Shown here: positions 35,921 to 45,173 of the stretch, piece after piece
Position numbering within the stretch: the first letter of the stretch is position 1
Layout of the letters: each line of letters begins with the position of its first letter
From: Stenotrophomonas rhizophila
GTDB taxonomy: Bacteria > Pseudomonadota > Gammaproteobacteria > Xanthomonadales > Xanthomonadaceae
DNA length: 64,000 nt
Direction of reading: 5' to 3'
NCBI RefSeq assembly: GCF_007667275.1
Contig: NZ_VDQT01000002.1
Coordinates: forward strand, 248,001 to 312,000
Made by a program: the position numbers and the translations under genes
Notes under the pieces: generated by a model
Told to the model about the DNA's origin: nothing
Seen by the model: only the letters and a program-made list of their open reading frames with translations
The model's database searches: none

Positions 35921-36361
35921 CTAGAGATTGTGTTCCGGGGGCGCGCTAGGATCCGTGCGCGCGGCGACGCGTTCGTCGTCATGGCGCTCCTCTGTCACAT
36001 TGCGCGGCAACGGCGGCGGCAGCTGCTCGTCCTTCGCGGTCTCATGCCCCGGCAGGCTCGGTCGCTTTTCCATCATCAGCGACAGCGCGGCCTTGGCCAT
36101 CATGTGCGCGCTGATCGGCGCGGTGATGAACAGGAACACGGTGATCAGCAGCTCGCGCGGCTGCGGATCTTCGCCGAGGAAGATGTGGTACAGCACCGAA
36201 CCGAGCAGCACGCAGCCCACGCCCAGCGTGCTGGCCTTGGTCGGCGCGTGCAGGCGCTTGAAGAACGTGTCCAGCTTCACCAGCCCCAGCGCACCGACCA
36301 GGATGAAGAAGCAGCCGAACAACAGCAGCAGCGACAGCGCGACCTGGATGAAGGTGATCAT
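35921..36361 (-). CDS. mrpG: Mrp antiporter subunit G
   Basis: Membrane subunit of 146 residues of the Mrp-type monovalent cation/proton antiporter. The ATG at 36361 overlaps the mrpF stop (ATGA). Three hydrophobic helices span about 3-95, with the family-typical LGLVKLDTFFKRLHAPTKASTLGVG. The soluble C-terminal tail (about 100-146) is longer than usual and charged. It is the last gene of the operon. Confidence 0.9.
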   Translation of the reverse strand: MITFIQVALSLLLLFGCFFILVGALGLVKLDTFFKRLHAPTKASTLGVGCVLLGSVLYHIFLGEDPQPRELLITVFLFITAPISAHMMAKAALSLMMEKRPSLPGHETAKDEQLPPPLPRNVTEERHDDERVAARTDPSAPPEHNL

Positions 36362-36642
36362 TCGACGATGTCCCGGCGCAGCACGAACTTGCTCAGCACC
36401 ACCGTGCTGCCGAACCCCAGCATGGCGATGACCAGCGCGGCTTCGAAATACACCGCTGAATTCAGGTACATGCCAAACAGCATCAACTCGGCGATGGCCG
36501 TGATCGACAGCGTGTCCAGTGCCAGGATCCGGTCCGGCACGGTCGGTCCGCGCAGCAGCCGCCAGGTGGCCAGCAGCATCGCCAGGCCGACCACGTGCAT
36601 GCACACCACGATGGTGGTCTGGATGAAGGTGAAACCGGTCAT
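36358..36642 (-). CDS. mrpF: Mrp antiporter subunit F
   Basis: Small membrane subunit of 94 residues with three helices. The segment LLRGPTVPDRILALDTLSITAIAELMLFG is typical of MrpF/MnhF (quoted in part: GPTVPDRILALDTLS). The start overlaps the mrpE stop and the stop overlaps the mrpG start, each by four bases. Confidence 0.9.
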   Translation of the reverse strand: MTGFTFIQTTIVVCMHVVGLAMLLATWRLLRGPTVPDRILALDTLSITAIAELMLFGMYLNSAVYFEAALVIAMLGFGSTVVLSKFVLRRDIVE

Positions 36643-37145
36643 GGGAAGATCTCCATCAGCGGGGCCTCGTAACGGGACTTGATCTGCTCGATGAGCGCAT
36701 CCGGGTCGTCCAGGTGCAGCACGTGTACCAGCAGGTGACGGCGATCGTCGGAGAGCGCGGCCGAGACCGTGCCCGGGGTCAGCGTGATCATGCTGGTGAG
36801 CGCGGCGATGCCATGGATGTTGGCGATGTCCAGCGGCAGCCAGATGAAACCGGGGTGGATCCGGCGCTCGGGACCCAGCACCTGGATGGCCACGCGGATG
36901 TTCGAGACCAGGATGTCCCACAGAGTGACGCAGATCAGCTTCGGCACCGGCCGCAGCGAGCCGATCTTCGCGAATTCGCGGTCCAGCCGTGCCGCGAACA
37001 GTGGCACCACCACGCCCAGCAGCATGCCCAGCAGGATCTGGCCAAGGGTGAAGCTGTCGGACATCAGCACCCAGAAGGCAACCACCGTCACGCTCAGCGA
37101 CGGCGACGGAACCAGGCGACGGTACAGGGAGCGGCGTGCGTTCAT
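36639..37145 (-). CDS. mrpE: Mrp antiporter subunit E
   Basis: Membrane subunit of 168 residues with two N-terminal hydrophobic helices (about 16-55) and a cytosolic domain. Family motifs are VAIQVLGPERRIHPGF, MITLTPGTVSA and the C-terminal HVLHLDDPDALI. The ATG at 37145 overlaps the mrpD stop by four bases; the frame stays open far upstream inside mrpD, which is only a shadow. Confidence 0.9.
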   Translation of the reverse strand: MNARRSLYRRLVPSPSLSVTVVAFWVLMSDSFTLGQILLGMLLGVVVPLFAARLDREFAKIGSLRPVPKLICVTLWDILVSNIRVAIQVLGPERRIHPGFIWLPLDIANIHGIAALTSMITLTPGTVSAALSDDRRHLLVHVLHLDDPDALIEQIKSRYEAPLMEIFP

Positions 37146-38677
37146 GGCTGGCGGATCTCCGGCGGAGTGGCGCGCTCGGCATCCACGTACTGCGCCGGGT
37201 GCAGCAGCTGCTCGGCCATGGCGTCGGTGTACTGCATCAGCGGGTTGGCGAAAACGCTCATGCCAATGCCATAACAGAGCAGCAGCGCGGCGGCGAACAG
37301 TTCCACGGTGCGGGTAGGGGCCTTGCGCGGTGGCGGCACGCCTTCTTCCACGACCGGTACGCGCCAGAACAACCGGATCCCGCCGCGGGTGATGCCGACG
37401 ATGACCATCAGGCTGCTGCCCAGCACCGCCGCCCACACGACGCCGGTATAGGGCGCGGGCATCCCCGCCAGCAGGGCCGCCTTGGCCAGGAAGCCGGACA
37501 GCGGCGGCAGTCCGGCCACCGACACCGCGCCGATCAGGAACAGCACCGCCGGGGTTTCCTTGCCCGGCATCGGCGCGATGATTTCCTTGCGATCGCTGGC
37601 GCCACCGCGACGGCGGCGGATCAGGTCGGCGATGAGGAACAGCGCGGCGGCCACGAAGGTACTGTGCGGCAGGTAATACAGGCCGGCGGAAAGCACCTCG
37701 GGGGTCCGGATCGAGAACGCGATGAACAGCGTGGCCGCCGACACCACCACCAGGTAGGAGATCAGTACGCGCAGCCGCGCCGCAGCGAGCACGCCCAGCC
37801 CGCCCAGCAGCAGCGTGGCCACGCCGGCCCACAGCAGCCATTGGCTGCCGTAGCCGGCCATCGCCCCCGCGTCCTCGCCGAACCACAGCGTGCTCACCCG
37901 CAGCATCGCGTACAGGCCGACCTTGGTCATGATCGCAAACAGCGCGGCCACCGCCGCCGGCGCGCGCGCGTAGGCTTCGGGCAGCCACAGGTACAGCGGC
38001 ATCAGCGCAGCCTTGCTGCAGAACACCAGCAGCAGCAGGCCCAGCGTGGCCTTGACCAGGGTCAGGTGGGTGGGCGGCACCTCGGCGATGCGCTGCGACA
38101 GCTCGGCCATGTTGAGCGAGCCCAGCGACGCGTACAGCAGCCCCAGCGCGATCAGGAACAGGGTCGAGGCGGTGACGTTGAACACCACGTAGTGCAGGCC
38201 GATGCGCATGCGCAGGCCACGACCGCCACTGAGCAGCAGCCCGTAAGAGGCGATCAGCATCACCTCGAAGAACACGAACAGGTTGAAGATGTCGCCGGTC
38301 AGGAACGCGCCGTTGAGGCCGACCAGCTGGAACTGGAACAGCGCGTGGAAATGCGGCGCGCGACGGTCCCAGCCCGAGCAGGCATGCAGCAGGCACGGAA
38401 TGGCCAGCAGCAGGGTGGTCAGCAGCATCCAGCTGGACAGCCGGTCGGCGACCAGCGCGATGCCCAGCCGCGAGGGCCAGTCGCCCAGCAGGTATACCGC
38501 GATGGTGCCATCGGCGGTCTGCGCGAACAGCAGCGCCACCGACGCGGCCAACGCGGCCAGCGTGGTCCAGGCCACGGTGCGCTGCACCTTCGGCCCATAG
38601 CGGCGGTGTTCGACGAACAGCGAGCACGCGGCACCGAACAGCGGAACCAGGATCGGCAGGATCACCGCATGGTTCAT
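37142..38677 (-). CDS. mrpD: Mrp antiporter subunit D
   Basis: NuoN/NuoM-like membrane subunit of 511 residues with about 14 helices. Conserved elements include FNLFVFFEVMLIASYGLLLSG with its Glu, KAALMPLYLWLPEAYARAP with the conserved Lys, and LPPLSGFLAKAALL. These polytopic subunits form the proton path together with MrpA. Start and stop overlap the neighbouring mrpC and mrpE genes by four bases each. Confidence 0.93.
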   Translation of the reverse strand: MNHAVILPILVPLFGAACSLFVEHRRYGPKVQRTVAWTTLAALAASVALLFAQTADGTIAVYLLGDWPSRLGIALVADRLSSWMLLTTLLLAIPCLLHACSGWDRRAPHFHALFQFQLVGLNGAFLTGDIFNLFVFFEVMLIASYGLLLSGGRGLRMRIGLHYVVFNVTASTLFLIALGLLYASLGSLNMAELSQRIAEVPPTHLTLVKATLGLLLLVFCSKAALMPLYLWLPEAYARAPAAVAALFAIMTKVGLYAMLRVSTLWFGEDAGAMAGYGSQWLLWAGVATLLLGGLGVLAAARLRVLISYLVVVSAATLFIAFSIRTPEVLSAGLYYLPHSTFVAAALFLIADLIRRRRGGASDRKEIIAPMPGKETPAVLFLIGAVSVAGLPPLSGFLAKAALLAGMPAPYTGVVWAAVLGSSLMVIVGITRGGIRLFWRVPVVEEGVPPPRKAPTRTVELFAAALLLCYGIGMSVFANPLMQYTDAMAEQLLHPAQYVDAERATPPEIRQP

Positions 38678-39060
38678 GCGCCGCCCTCCCGGCCGGGCGC
38701 GGTGTCGGGCTTTTCGGCCGCTTCATCCTCGTGCGCGTCGACGTGGTCGCTGTGGTTGTCGCTGCGGCTGCGCATGGCCAGCACGATGCTTACCGCGGTC
38801 ATCGCAAACGCAATGACGATGGCGGTGAGCACCAGCGCCTGTGGCAGCGGGTCGGTGTAGTTGCTCAGGTTGCTGTCCAGGCCTTCCTTCAGCACCGGGG
38901 CCTTGCCGGTGACCAGGCGGCCGCCGGAAAAGATCAGCAGGTTGGTGGCATAGGACAGGAACGTCATGCCGAGGATGACGTCGAAACTGCGCGCTCGCAG
39001 CAGCAGGTAGATGCCGATCGCACCGAGTACGCCGATCGCACTTGCCAGGGCCAGTTCCAT
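38674..39060 (-). CDS. mrpC: Mrp antiporter subunit C
   Basis: NuoK-like subunit of 128 residues with three membrane helices (about 4-100) and the motif DPLPQALVLTAIVIAFAMTA. The C-terminal tail is acidic and His-containing (SDHVDAHEDEAAEKPD). The start shares one base with the mrpA stop. Confidence 0.92.
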   Translation of the reverse strand: MELALASAIGVLGAIGIYLLLRARSFDVILGMTFLSYATNLLIFSGGRLVTGKAPVLKEGLDSNLSNYTDPLPQALVLTAIVIAFAMTAVSIVLAMRSRSDNHSDHVDAHEDEAAEKPDTAPGREGGA

Positions 39061-41888
39061 CAGTGCATCTCCCCGGTGCGTGCCGAACGGCGGTTGGGAT
39101 CGATCTCACCCTTGCGGGCGTTGCGGGTGCGCGAAGGCTTCACCGTGGCCATCATCGACAGCATCAGCATCGCCCCGCCGAACACCACCAGGTACACGCC
39201 GGTGTCGAAGCCGATCGCGCTCGCCAGCGGCACCGTGCCGATCAGCGGAATGTCCAGGTCGAGATGGCCGCTGGTCAGGAACGGGACCCCGAACAGCATC
39301 GAGGCGCTGCCGCTGACAATGGCGATCAGAAGACCCGCACCGATGCACCGGATGTAGTCGAAGCCGAAGCGGGATTCCACCGACGCGGTGCCCTGGATGA
39401 CGTACTGGATCAGCAGCGGCACCGCCAGCACCAGGCCGGCGATGAAGCCGCCGCCCGGCGCGTTGTGGCCGCGCAGGAACAGGAAGATCGACACGGTGAG
39501 GGTCAGCGGGAACATGATCTGGGCAAGATCGGCCGGCACCGGCAGCTTGACCGGCGGCCCTGGCATGACCTGCTCCGGCGCCATCCGCGTGCGTCGCAGC
39601 ATCGCGTGCACCACCAGCGCGGCGATGCCGAACACGGTGATCTCGCCGAAGGTATCGAAGCCGCGGAAGTCCACCAGGATCACGTTGACCACGTTCTCAC
39701 CGTAGGCTTCGGGCAGCGCGCGCGCGACCAGTTCGCCGGCCATGGTGTTGGGGGGCAGGGTCATGGCGCTGTAGGCCATTGCCGCCAGTCCGCCGCCACC
39801 GATCACCGCGATCAACGCGTCGCGGCGTTTGCGCCAGCGCGACCGCTCCGGCGGCGACTGCGCCGGCAGGTAGTTCATGCCCAGCAGCATCAGTACCAGG
39901 GTGACCATTTCCACCAGCAGCTGGGTCAGGGCCAGGTCCGGCGCGGACAGGAACACGAAGGTGAGCGACACCATCAGCCCGACGCCACCGACCACCAGCA
40001 CCGCGAGCAGGCGCTGCCGGTAGACGAACAGCGCGCCCAGCGCGCAGGCCATCATCACCCCCCACAGCGCCCAGCCCAGCAGCGGAATCGGCTGCGGCGA
40101 CGGCCAGTTGGGCGAGACCGGGTTGGCCACGAACGGCGCGGCGGCCACCACGATGGCGACCACCACCAGCGCCATCAGCATGCGCTGCAGGCTGCCGTTG
40201 GCCAAGCCCTGGGTCAGCCGGTGGGCGAAGCCGAACACCAGGTCCAGCTGCTTGTGGAACAGGTTGCGCCCAATGGCATGGCTGACCACGGCATGCAGGT
40301 TGATCAGCCGGCGCAGCCCGAAGTACAGGGCGATGCCACCGAGCACGCCGGCGATGCTCATCACCAGCGGCAGGTTGAAGCCGTGCCACACCGACAGGCT
40401 GTAGGCCGGCATGGCCGGACCCAGGATCGAAGAGGCCGCCGCGTGCAGCACCGGTGCCACCGTGATCGCCGGGGCAACGCCGACCGCCACGCACACCACC
40501 ACCAGGATCTCCACCGGCACCTTCATGAAGCGCGGCGGCTCATGCGGCACCCGGTCCAGGTCGTGCGGGCCCTTGCCGAAGAAGGTGTCGTGCACGAAGC
40601 GCAGGCTGTAGGCAACGCCGAGCACGCCGGCCAGCAGCGCGGCGATCGACACCGCGATGCGCATCGGCTCCGGACCCTGCGCGGTGATCGCCTCGGCAAA
40701 CAGCATTTCCTTGGACAGGAACCCATTGAGCAGCGGGATGCCCGCCATCGCCAGCGAGGCGATGATTGCCAGCGCGCTGGTAAAGGGCATCAGCCTGCGC
40801 AGGCCACCCAGCCTGCGCATGTCGCGCGTGCCGGTTTCATGGTCGATGATGCCGGCGGCCATGAACAGCGAGGCTTTGAAGGTGGCGTGGTTGAGGATGT
40901 GGAACACGCCGGCCACCACCGCCATCGGCGTGGACAGGCCGAACAGCAGGGTGATCAGGCCCAGGTGCGAGATCGTCGAATAGGCCAGCAGCCCTTTCAG
41001 GTCGTGCTGGAAGATCGCGTTCCAGGCGCCGATCAGCAGAGTCAGCGCGCCAATGCCGCTGACCGTATAGAAGAACAGGTCGGTGCCGGCCAGCGCCGGG
41101 TGCAGGCGTGCCAGCAGGAACACGCCGGCTTTGACCATGGTAGCCGAGTGCAGGTACGCCGACACCGGGGTCGGGGCAGCCATGGCGTGCGGCAGCCAGA
41201 AGTGGAACGGGAACTGCGCGCTCTTGGTGAAAATGCCGGCCAGCACCAGGAACAGGGCCCACGGGTACAGCGCGCTGGCGCGGATCGCATCGCCGGCGGC
41301 CAGCACCGCGTCCAGTTCGAAGCTGCCCACGATGCGGCCGATCAGCAGCACGCCGCCGAGCAGGGCCAGGCCACCGCCGCCGGTGACCACCAGTGCCATC
41401 CGCGCGCCTTCGCGGGCATCCTGGCGATGCGACCAGAAGCCGATCAGCAGGAACGAGCTGATGCTGGTCATTTCCCAGAACACCATCAGCAGCAGCAGGT
41501 TGCCTGACAGCACCATGCCCAGCATGGCGCCCATGAACAGCAGCAGGTAGCAGTAGAAGCGGTGGGCGTTGTCGCGCGGGCTCAGGTAGTAGTGGGCATA
41601 CATCACCACCAGCGCGCCGATCGCCAGCACCATGCCGGCGAACATCCAGGCCAGCCCGTCCAGCCGCAGCGAGAAGGCCAGCCCGATCTGGGGCAGCCAG
41701 TCCCCGAAACTGCGCACCACCCCGCCTTCGAGGATCGCGGGGGTGAGGGTGGCGAGCAATGCCAGTCCGCCCACGGGCGCGGCCGCAGCCAGCCAGGCGG
41801 CGGTGGCACGGGAACTGCGGCGGAGCACAACCACTGCAACCGCCATCAGGAAGGGCAGCGCGAGCAGCAGGAGAAGGGTCGGATTCAT
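39060..41888 (-). CDS. mrpA: Mrp antiporter subunit A fused to subunit B
   Basis: First gene of the operon, a 942-residue NuoL-like membrane protein. The N-terminal part has the proton-antiporter core (MVFWEMTSISSFLLIGFW, and KSAQFPFHFWLPHAMAAPTPVSAYLHSA with its Lys). The C-terminal part (about 770-942) carries the MrpB signature RGHNAPGGGFIAGLVLA, so A and B are one polypeptide. With C, D, E, F and G the complex is complete and should exchange Na+ or K+ for H+ across the inner membrane, giving pH and salt tolerance. Confidence 0.94.
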   Translation of the reverse strand: MNPTLLLLLALPFLMAVAVVVLRRSSRATAAWLAAAAPVGGLALLATLTPAILEGGVVRSFGDWLPQIGLAFSLRLDGLAWMFAGMVLAIGALVVMYAHYYLSPRDNAHRFYCYLLLFMGAMLGMVLSGNLLLLMVFWEMTSISSFLLIGFWSHRQDAREGARMALVVTGGGGLALLGGVLLIGRIVGSFELDAVLAAGDAIRASALYPWALFLVLAGIFTKSAQFPFHFWLPHAMAAPTPVSAYLHSATMVKAGVFLLARLHPALAGTDLFFYTVSGIGALTLLIGAWNAIFQHDLKGLLAYSTISHLGLITLLFGLSTPMAVVAGVFHILNHATFKASLFMAAGIIDHETGTRDMRRLGGLRRLMPFTSALAIIASLAMAGIPLLNGFLSKEMLFAEAITAQGPEPMRIAVSIAALLAGVLGVAYSLRFVHDTFFGKGPHDLDRVPHEPPRFMKVPVEILVVVCVAVGVAPAITVAPVLHAAASSILGPAMPAYSLSVWHGFNLPLVMSIAGVLGGIALYFGLRRLINLHAVVSHAIGRNLFHKQLDLVFGFAHRLTQGLANGSLQRMLMALVVVAIVVAAAPFVANPVSPNWPSPQPIPLLGWALWGVMMACALGALFVYRQRLLAVLVVGGVGLMVSLTFVFLSAPDLALTQLLVEMVTLVLMLLGMNYLPAQSPPERSRWRKRRDALIAVIGGGGLAAMAYSAMTLPPNTMAGELVARALPEAYGENVVNVILVDFRGFDTFGEITVFGIAALVVHAMLRRTRMAPEQVMPGPPVKLPVPADLAQIMFPLTLTVSIFLFLRGHNAPGGGFIAGLVLAVPLLIQYVIQGTASVESRFGFDYIRCIGAGLLIAIVSGSASMLFGVPFLTSGHLDLDIPLIGTVPLASAIGFDTGVYLVVFGGAMLMLSMMATVKPSRTRNARKGEIDPNRRSARTGEMH

Positions 41889-42275
41889 GCAGGGAATGCG
41901 GGATTCACGAGCAGGCCTTTCAGTCTAACAGGCGGGGATTTGTCGCCGATATACTCGATTACGCCATCAACTGCATGCAACGTGCGTGATTCATCTTTTT
42001 GCGGCGGCGTGCGCGGTCCATTCGGGCCCGTTCAAGGCCGTATGGAAACGCTGCCAGCGTGGCGTTCCTGGCCATGTGGCTCCGGTTCAGCCCAGCAACC
42101 ACGGGGCCTCCCCCCGGTGCCGGCCTTACCGCCGATGAATGCCCCGATCTCCCCCGGAGGCCACCCACAGCCATGCTGGACCCGCAGCCGTGGAGCAGGG
42201 GTGAGCTTCATTTCGTTCAGGTTCGGCAGCGATGACGTAATGCCACGCCCTGCGTGGCAAGCGCAGTCCAATGAA
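41889..42275. other. Upstream region of the Mrp operon
   Basis: A gap of 387 bases with no convincing gene. On the minus strand about 41940-41990 is less GC-rich and contains GAGTATATCGG and TTGATGG, which may be the mrp promoter, though no spacing fits well. A SMAG-like palindrome lies at its right end (42237-42262). The rest shows nothing I can name. Confidence 0.4.
42237..42262 (+). repeat. SMAG-like palindrome (GTAA variant)
   Basis: GTAATGCCACGC-cct-GCGTGGCAAGC: same stem as the element at 18956 but with GTAA instead of GTAG at the end. Confidence 0.6.
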
Positions 42276-42761
42276 TCAGTATCGCCATCCCATCTGGCGA
42301 TAGCCCTTGGCCATCACCCAGGCCGGTCCGATCAGCAGATAGGTCAGGTCGGTCAGGAAGCTGGGCTTGCGCCCTTCGACCTTGTGGCCGATGAACTGGG
42401 CAATCCAGGCCACCACGAACACCCCCAGCCCCAACCAGCCCAGGTTGGCCAGGCCGATTTCCGCTTCCAGCAGGCGGCAGGTGCAGCCGCACACGAACAG
42501 CAGGGCCAGCATGCCCAGCCCGAGCCGGCGCGAAAGCTTGTTGTAGAAACACCACGCGGTGAACATCGCCAGCCCCGCCCACACCCCGTACTGGAACCAG
42601 GTGATCAGCGGCGGCACGCACCACAGCAGGGCAATCACCGACCACAGGATCGCCGGCACTGCCACCACATGGATGCGCTGGTTCAGCGTGTTGCGGTGGT
42701 CGTTGGAATAGCTGGCGAAATAGCGATCGATGGGTCGCACAAGCTGGGTCGTGGTGGACAT
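42276..42761 (-). CDS. Mpo1-like (DUF962/YGL010w family) membrane protein
   Basis: Membrane protein of 161 residues with four hydrophobic segments. The family motifs are present: NDHRNTLNQRIHVVAVP near the N-terminus, and WIAQFIGHKVEGRKPSFLTDLTYLLIGP (quoted in part: AQFIGHKVEGRKPSF) near 120, with conserved His residues. Yeast Mpo1 is an Fe(II) dioxygenase in alpha-oxidation of 2-hydroxy fatty acids; bacterial members probably act on lipids, but this is by family only. It stands alone. Confidence 0.85.
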   Translation of the reverse strand: MSTTTQLVRPIDRYFASYSNDHRNTLNQRIHVVAVPAILWSVIALLWCVPPLITWFQYGVWAGLAMFTAWCFYNKLSRRLGLGMLALLFVCGCTCRLLEAEIGLANLGWLGLGVFVVAWIAQFIGHKVEGRKPSFLTDLTYLLIGPAWVMAKGYRQMGWRY

Positions 42762-42833
42762 TGAGCCTCCGGAGTGACCACAGAATACTCCCGACAGCGG
42801 ACGGGTAGGGCAGGGCAGGGCGGGACGGGACGG

Positions 42834-43002
42834 GTAGAGCGGACTGCTAGTCCGCTGCTCCGCCGCAGCCGACTAACAGTCGGCTCTACCCCGCAGCCGA
42901 CTAACAGTCGGCTCTACCCCGCAGCCGACTAACAGTCGGCTCTACCGCGCAAGCCGACTAACAGTCGGCTCTACCCCGCAGCCGACTAACAGTCGGCTCT
43001 AC
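42834..43002. repeat. SMAG-like array: one forward copy plus five tandem inverted copies
   Basis: GTAGAGCGGACT-gctagtccgctgctc at 42834-42861, then five near-identical 28-29 base units (gcagccgactaacagtcggctctaccc) in the opposite orientation from 42865 to 43002. Each unit is a GCCGACT-aac-AGTCGGC hairpin ending in CTAC. The near identity of the five points to recent tandem expansion. Confidence 0.85.
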
Positions 43003-43028
43003 CGTTGGAGTGCAGCACGCCGCACTCC

Positions 43029-43054
43029 ATGCCGCCGGCTTCGACCGGCGGCAT
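43029..43054 (-). terminator. Hairpin at the end of purC
   Basis: ATGCCGCCGG-cttcga-CCGGCGGCAT, a perfect ten-base stem overlapping the last base of the purC stop. A second hairpin (GGAGTGC...GCACTCC, about 43007-43028) follows on the minus strand. There is no T run. Confidence 0.55.
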
Positions 43055-43980
43055 CAATCGACCGAAATACCCGCCAGCCTCTGCAGGGCCTCGGCGTACT
43101 TGGCCCGGGTGCGTTCGATGACCTCGGCCGGAATGCTCGGGCCCGGGGCGGTCTTGCCCCAGTCCAGGGTTTCCAGGTAGTCGCGGACGAACTGCTTGTC
43201 GTAGCTCGGCGGGCTGGTGCCCACTTCGTACTCGTCGGCCGGCCAGTAGCGCGAGGAGTCCGGGGTCAGCATCTCGTCCATGATGTACAGGCGACCATCG
43301 GCATCGGTCCCGAACTCGAACTTGGTGTCGGCCAGGATGATGCCGTGCTCGCGGGCGTAATCGGCGGCGAACTTGTAGATGCGCAGGGTGGCGTCGCGCA
43401 CGCGCTCGGCCAGGTCCGCGCCGACGGTCTTCACCATCGCATCGAAATCGATGTTCTCGTCATGGTCGCCCACGGCGGCCTTGGTCGACGGGGTGAAGAT
43501 CGGCTCGGGCAGCTGTTCGGCCTGGCGCAGGCCGTCGGGCAGTTCGATGCCACTGACCTTGCCGGTACGCTGGTAGTCCTTCCAGCCACTGCCGATCAGG
43601 TAGCCGCGGGCAATGGCTTCCACCGGCACCGGCTTGAGCTTGCGGGTCACCACCGCGCGCCTGGCGTACAGCGCCGCGTCCACGCCCTCGGGCAGCACGC
43701 TGGCCACGTCGATGCCGGTCAGGTGGTTGGGCATCAGGTGGGCGGTCTTGGCGAACCAGAAGTTGGACACCTGGCAGAGCATTTCGCCCTTGCCCGGGAT
43801 CGGATCGGGAAGCACCACGTCGAAGGCCGACAGACGGTCGGTGGCGACCATCAGCAGGTAGTCCCCCGGCGGCGTGCCGGCGGGCAGCCGTTCGCGCGGA
43901 ATGTCGAAAACATCACGCACCTTGCCGCGATGGCGCAAGGGCAGGCCGGGGAGATCGGATTGCAACAACGTGGTCGGCAC
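43054..43980 (-). CDS. purC: SAICAR synthase (purine biosynthesis)
   Basis: Phosphoribosylaminoimidazole-succinocarboxamide synthase, 308 residues, joining aspartate to CAIR with ATP. Motifs are [54 protein letters not shown] and [10 protein letters not shown]. It is the longer yeast-like form rather than the E. coli form of about 237 residues. I chose the GTG at 43980 because AGGAG lies five bases before it; a GTG at 43986 overlaps that site. Confidence 0.94.
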   Translation of the reverse strand: MPTTLLQSDLPGLPLRHRGKVRDVFDIPRERLPAGTPPGDYLLMVATDRLSAFDVVLPDPIPGKGEMLCQVSNFWFAKTAHLMPNHLTGIDVASVLPEGVDAALYARRAVVTRKLKPVPVEAIARGYLIGSGWKDYQRTGKVSGIELPDGLRQAEQLPEPIFTPSTKAAVGDHDENIDFDAMVKTVGADLAERVRDATLRIYKFAADYAREHGIILADTKFEFGTDADGRLYIMDEMLTPDSSRYWPADEYEVGTSPPSYDKQFVRDYLETLDWGKTAPGPSIPAEVIERTRAKYAEALQRLAGISVD

Positions 43981-44123
43981 GGGCACTCCTGGGGCTTCGT
44001 CGAGACAGCTGTCCAGGGCACCCGGAGGGCCCGCAGGGACAGCGGGCGGCCTAGTGTAAAGCGGGTTGGGGCCGCTGTGACGTAAAATGAGGTTCCTTTG
44101 TTGCCGCGGCCGACCCGACGACC

Positions 44124-44453
44124 ATGCGCTGGTACGGAAAACTGCTCGGATTCATCGCCGGGGCCCTGCTTTTCAGGCCCAATCCGCTGTTTGGTGCCGT
44201 GGTCGGCCTGCTGATCGGGCATGCCTTCGATTCCGACTGGTTCCGGCTGAACAGGGAGAACCCCTACCGCGAGCTGGGGCTGACCTCCGAGGCCACCGAT
44301 GCCGAGGTCGACCTGGCCTACCGCCGGCTGATGTCCCAGTACCATCCCGACAAGGTCGTGGGCGCCGCCCCGGAGCTGCGCCAGCAGGCCGAGCGCAGGT
44401 CGCGCCAGCTCAATGCCGCCTACGACCGCATCAAGACCCTGCGCAAGCGCTGA
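44124..44453 (+). CDS. Membrane-anchored J-domain protein (DjlA-like, short)
   Basis: A 109-residue DnaJ-type co-chaperone. An N-terminal hydrophobic segment (about 6-31) would anchor it in the inner membrane, as in DjlA. The J-domain (about 46-107) has NPYRELGL, and the HPD triad in QYHPDKVVG that stimulates Hsp70 ATPase. The TerB-like central domain of full DjlA is missing, so this is a minimal form. It lies between divergent purC and rpe, with 40 bases to rpe. Confidence 0.82.
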   Translation: MRWYGKLLGFIAGALLFRPNPLFGAVVGLLIGHAFDSDWFRLNRENPYRELGLTSEATDAEVDLAYRRLMSQYHPDKVVGAAPELRQQAERRSRQLNAAYDRIKTLRKR

Positions 44454-44493
44454 GCGCGCGCCGCCCCCTCTCCACGTCCTGAAGGCCCCGGCC

Positions 44494-45171
44494 ATGTCCA
44501 ACTGCATCATTGCCCCGTCCATCCTGTCCGCCAACTTCGCCCGCCTCGGCGAGGAAGTGGACAACGTGCTTGCCGCCGGCGCCGACTGGGTGCACTTCGA
44601 CGTGATGGACAACCATTACGTGCCGAACCTGACCATCGGCCCGATGGTCTGCCAGGCGCTGCGCAAGCACGGCGTGACCGCGCCCATCGACGTGCACCTG
44701 ATGGTGGAACCGGTGGACCGCATCATCCCGGACTTCGCCGAGGCGGGTGCCACCTACATCAGCTTCCACCCCGAGGCCAGCCGCCACGTGCACCGCACGA
44801 TCCAGCTGATCCGCTCGCTGGGCTGCAAGCCGGGCCTGGTGCTCAATCCCGGTACGCCGGTGGATATCCTGGACTGGGTGCTGGACGACCTGGACCTGGT
44901 GCTGCTGATGTCGGTCAACCCCGGTTTCGGCGGCCAGGCCTTCATTCCCTCGGCGCTGGACAAGCTGCGCGTGGTGCGCCAGAAGATCGATGCCAGCGGC
45001 CGCGACGTGCGCCTGGAAATCGATGGCGGGGTCAAGGCCGACAACATCGGCGCGATCGCCGCCGCCGGCGCCGACGCCTTCGTGGCCGGCTCTGCGATCT
45101 TCAACGCGCCGATCAGCTACAAGGACGTGATCGACCAGATGCGCCACAACGTAGCCAAGGCACGGGGCTGA
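44494..45171 (+). CDS. rpe: Ribulose-phosphate 3-epimerase
   Basis: TIM-barrel enzyme of 225 residues that interconverts ribulose 5-phosphate and xylulose 5-phosphate in the pentose phosphate pathway. Motifs are [32 protein letters not shown] (metal His and catalytic Asp), [18 protein letters not shown] and [11 protein letters not shown] (second catalytic Asp). The ATG at 44494 gives the usual N-terminus. The GNAT gene starts two bases after its stop. Confidence 0.95.
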   Translation: MSNCIIAPSILSANFARLGEEVDNVLAAGADWVHFDVMDNHYVPNLTIGPMVCQALRKHGVTAPIDVHLMVEPVDRIIPDFAEAGATYISFHPEASRHVHRTIQLIRSLGCKPGLVLNPGTPVDILDWVLDDLDLVLLMSVNPGFGGQAFIPSALDKLRVVRQKIDASGRDVRLEIDGGVKADNIGAIAAAGADAFVAGSAIFNAPISYKDVIDQMRHNVAKARG

Positions 45172-45173
45172 GC

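Noticed and set aside
39042..41507. Very long open frame on the plus strand opposite mrpA (also opposite other genes, e.g. 3392-5149, 7913-10708, 10799-12553, 16320-17939)
   Set aside because: The translations are low-complexity, rich in Arg, His, Gln and Gly, and lie opposite well-supported conserved genes; they come from high GC at third codon positions.
42865..43002. Possible CRISPR array (regular 28-base repeats)
   Set aside because: Units are directly adjacent with only 1-2 variable bases and no spacers; they are palindromic SMAG-like elements, and no cas gene is present.
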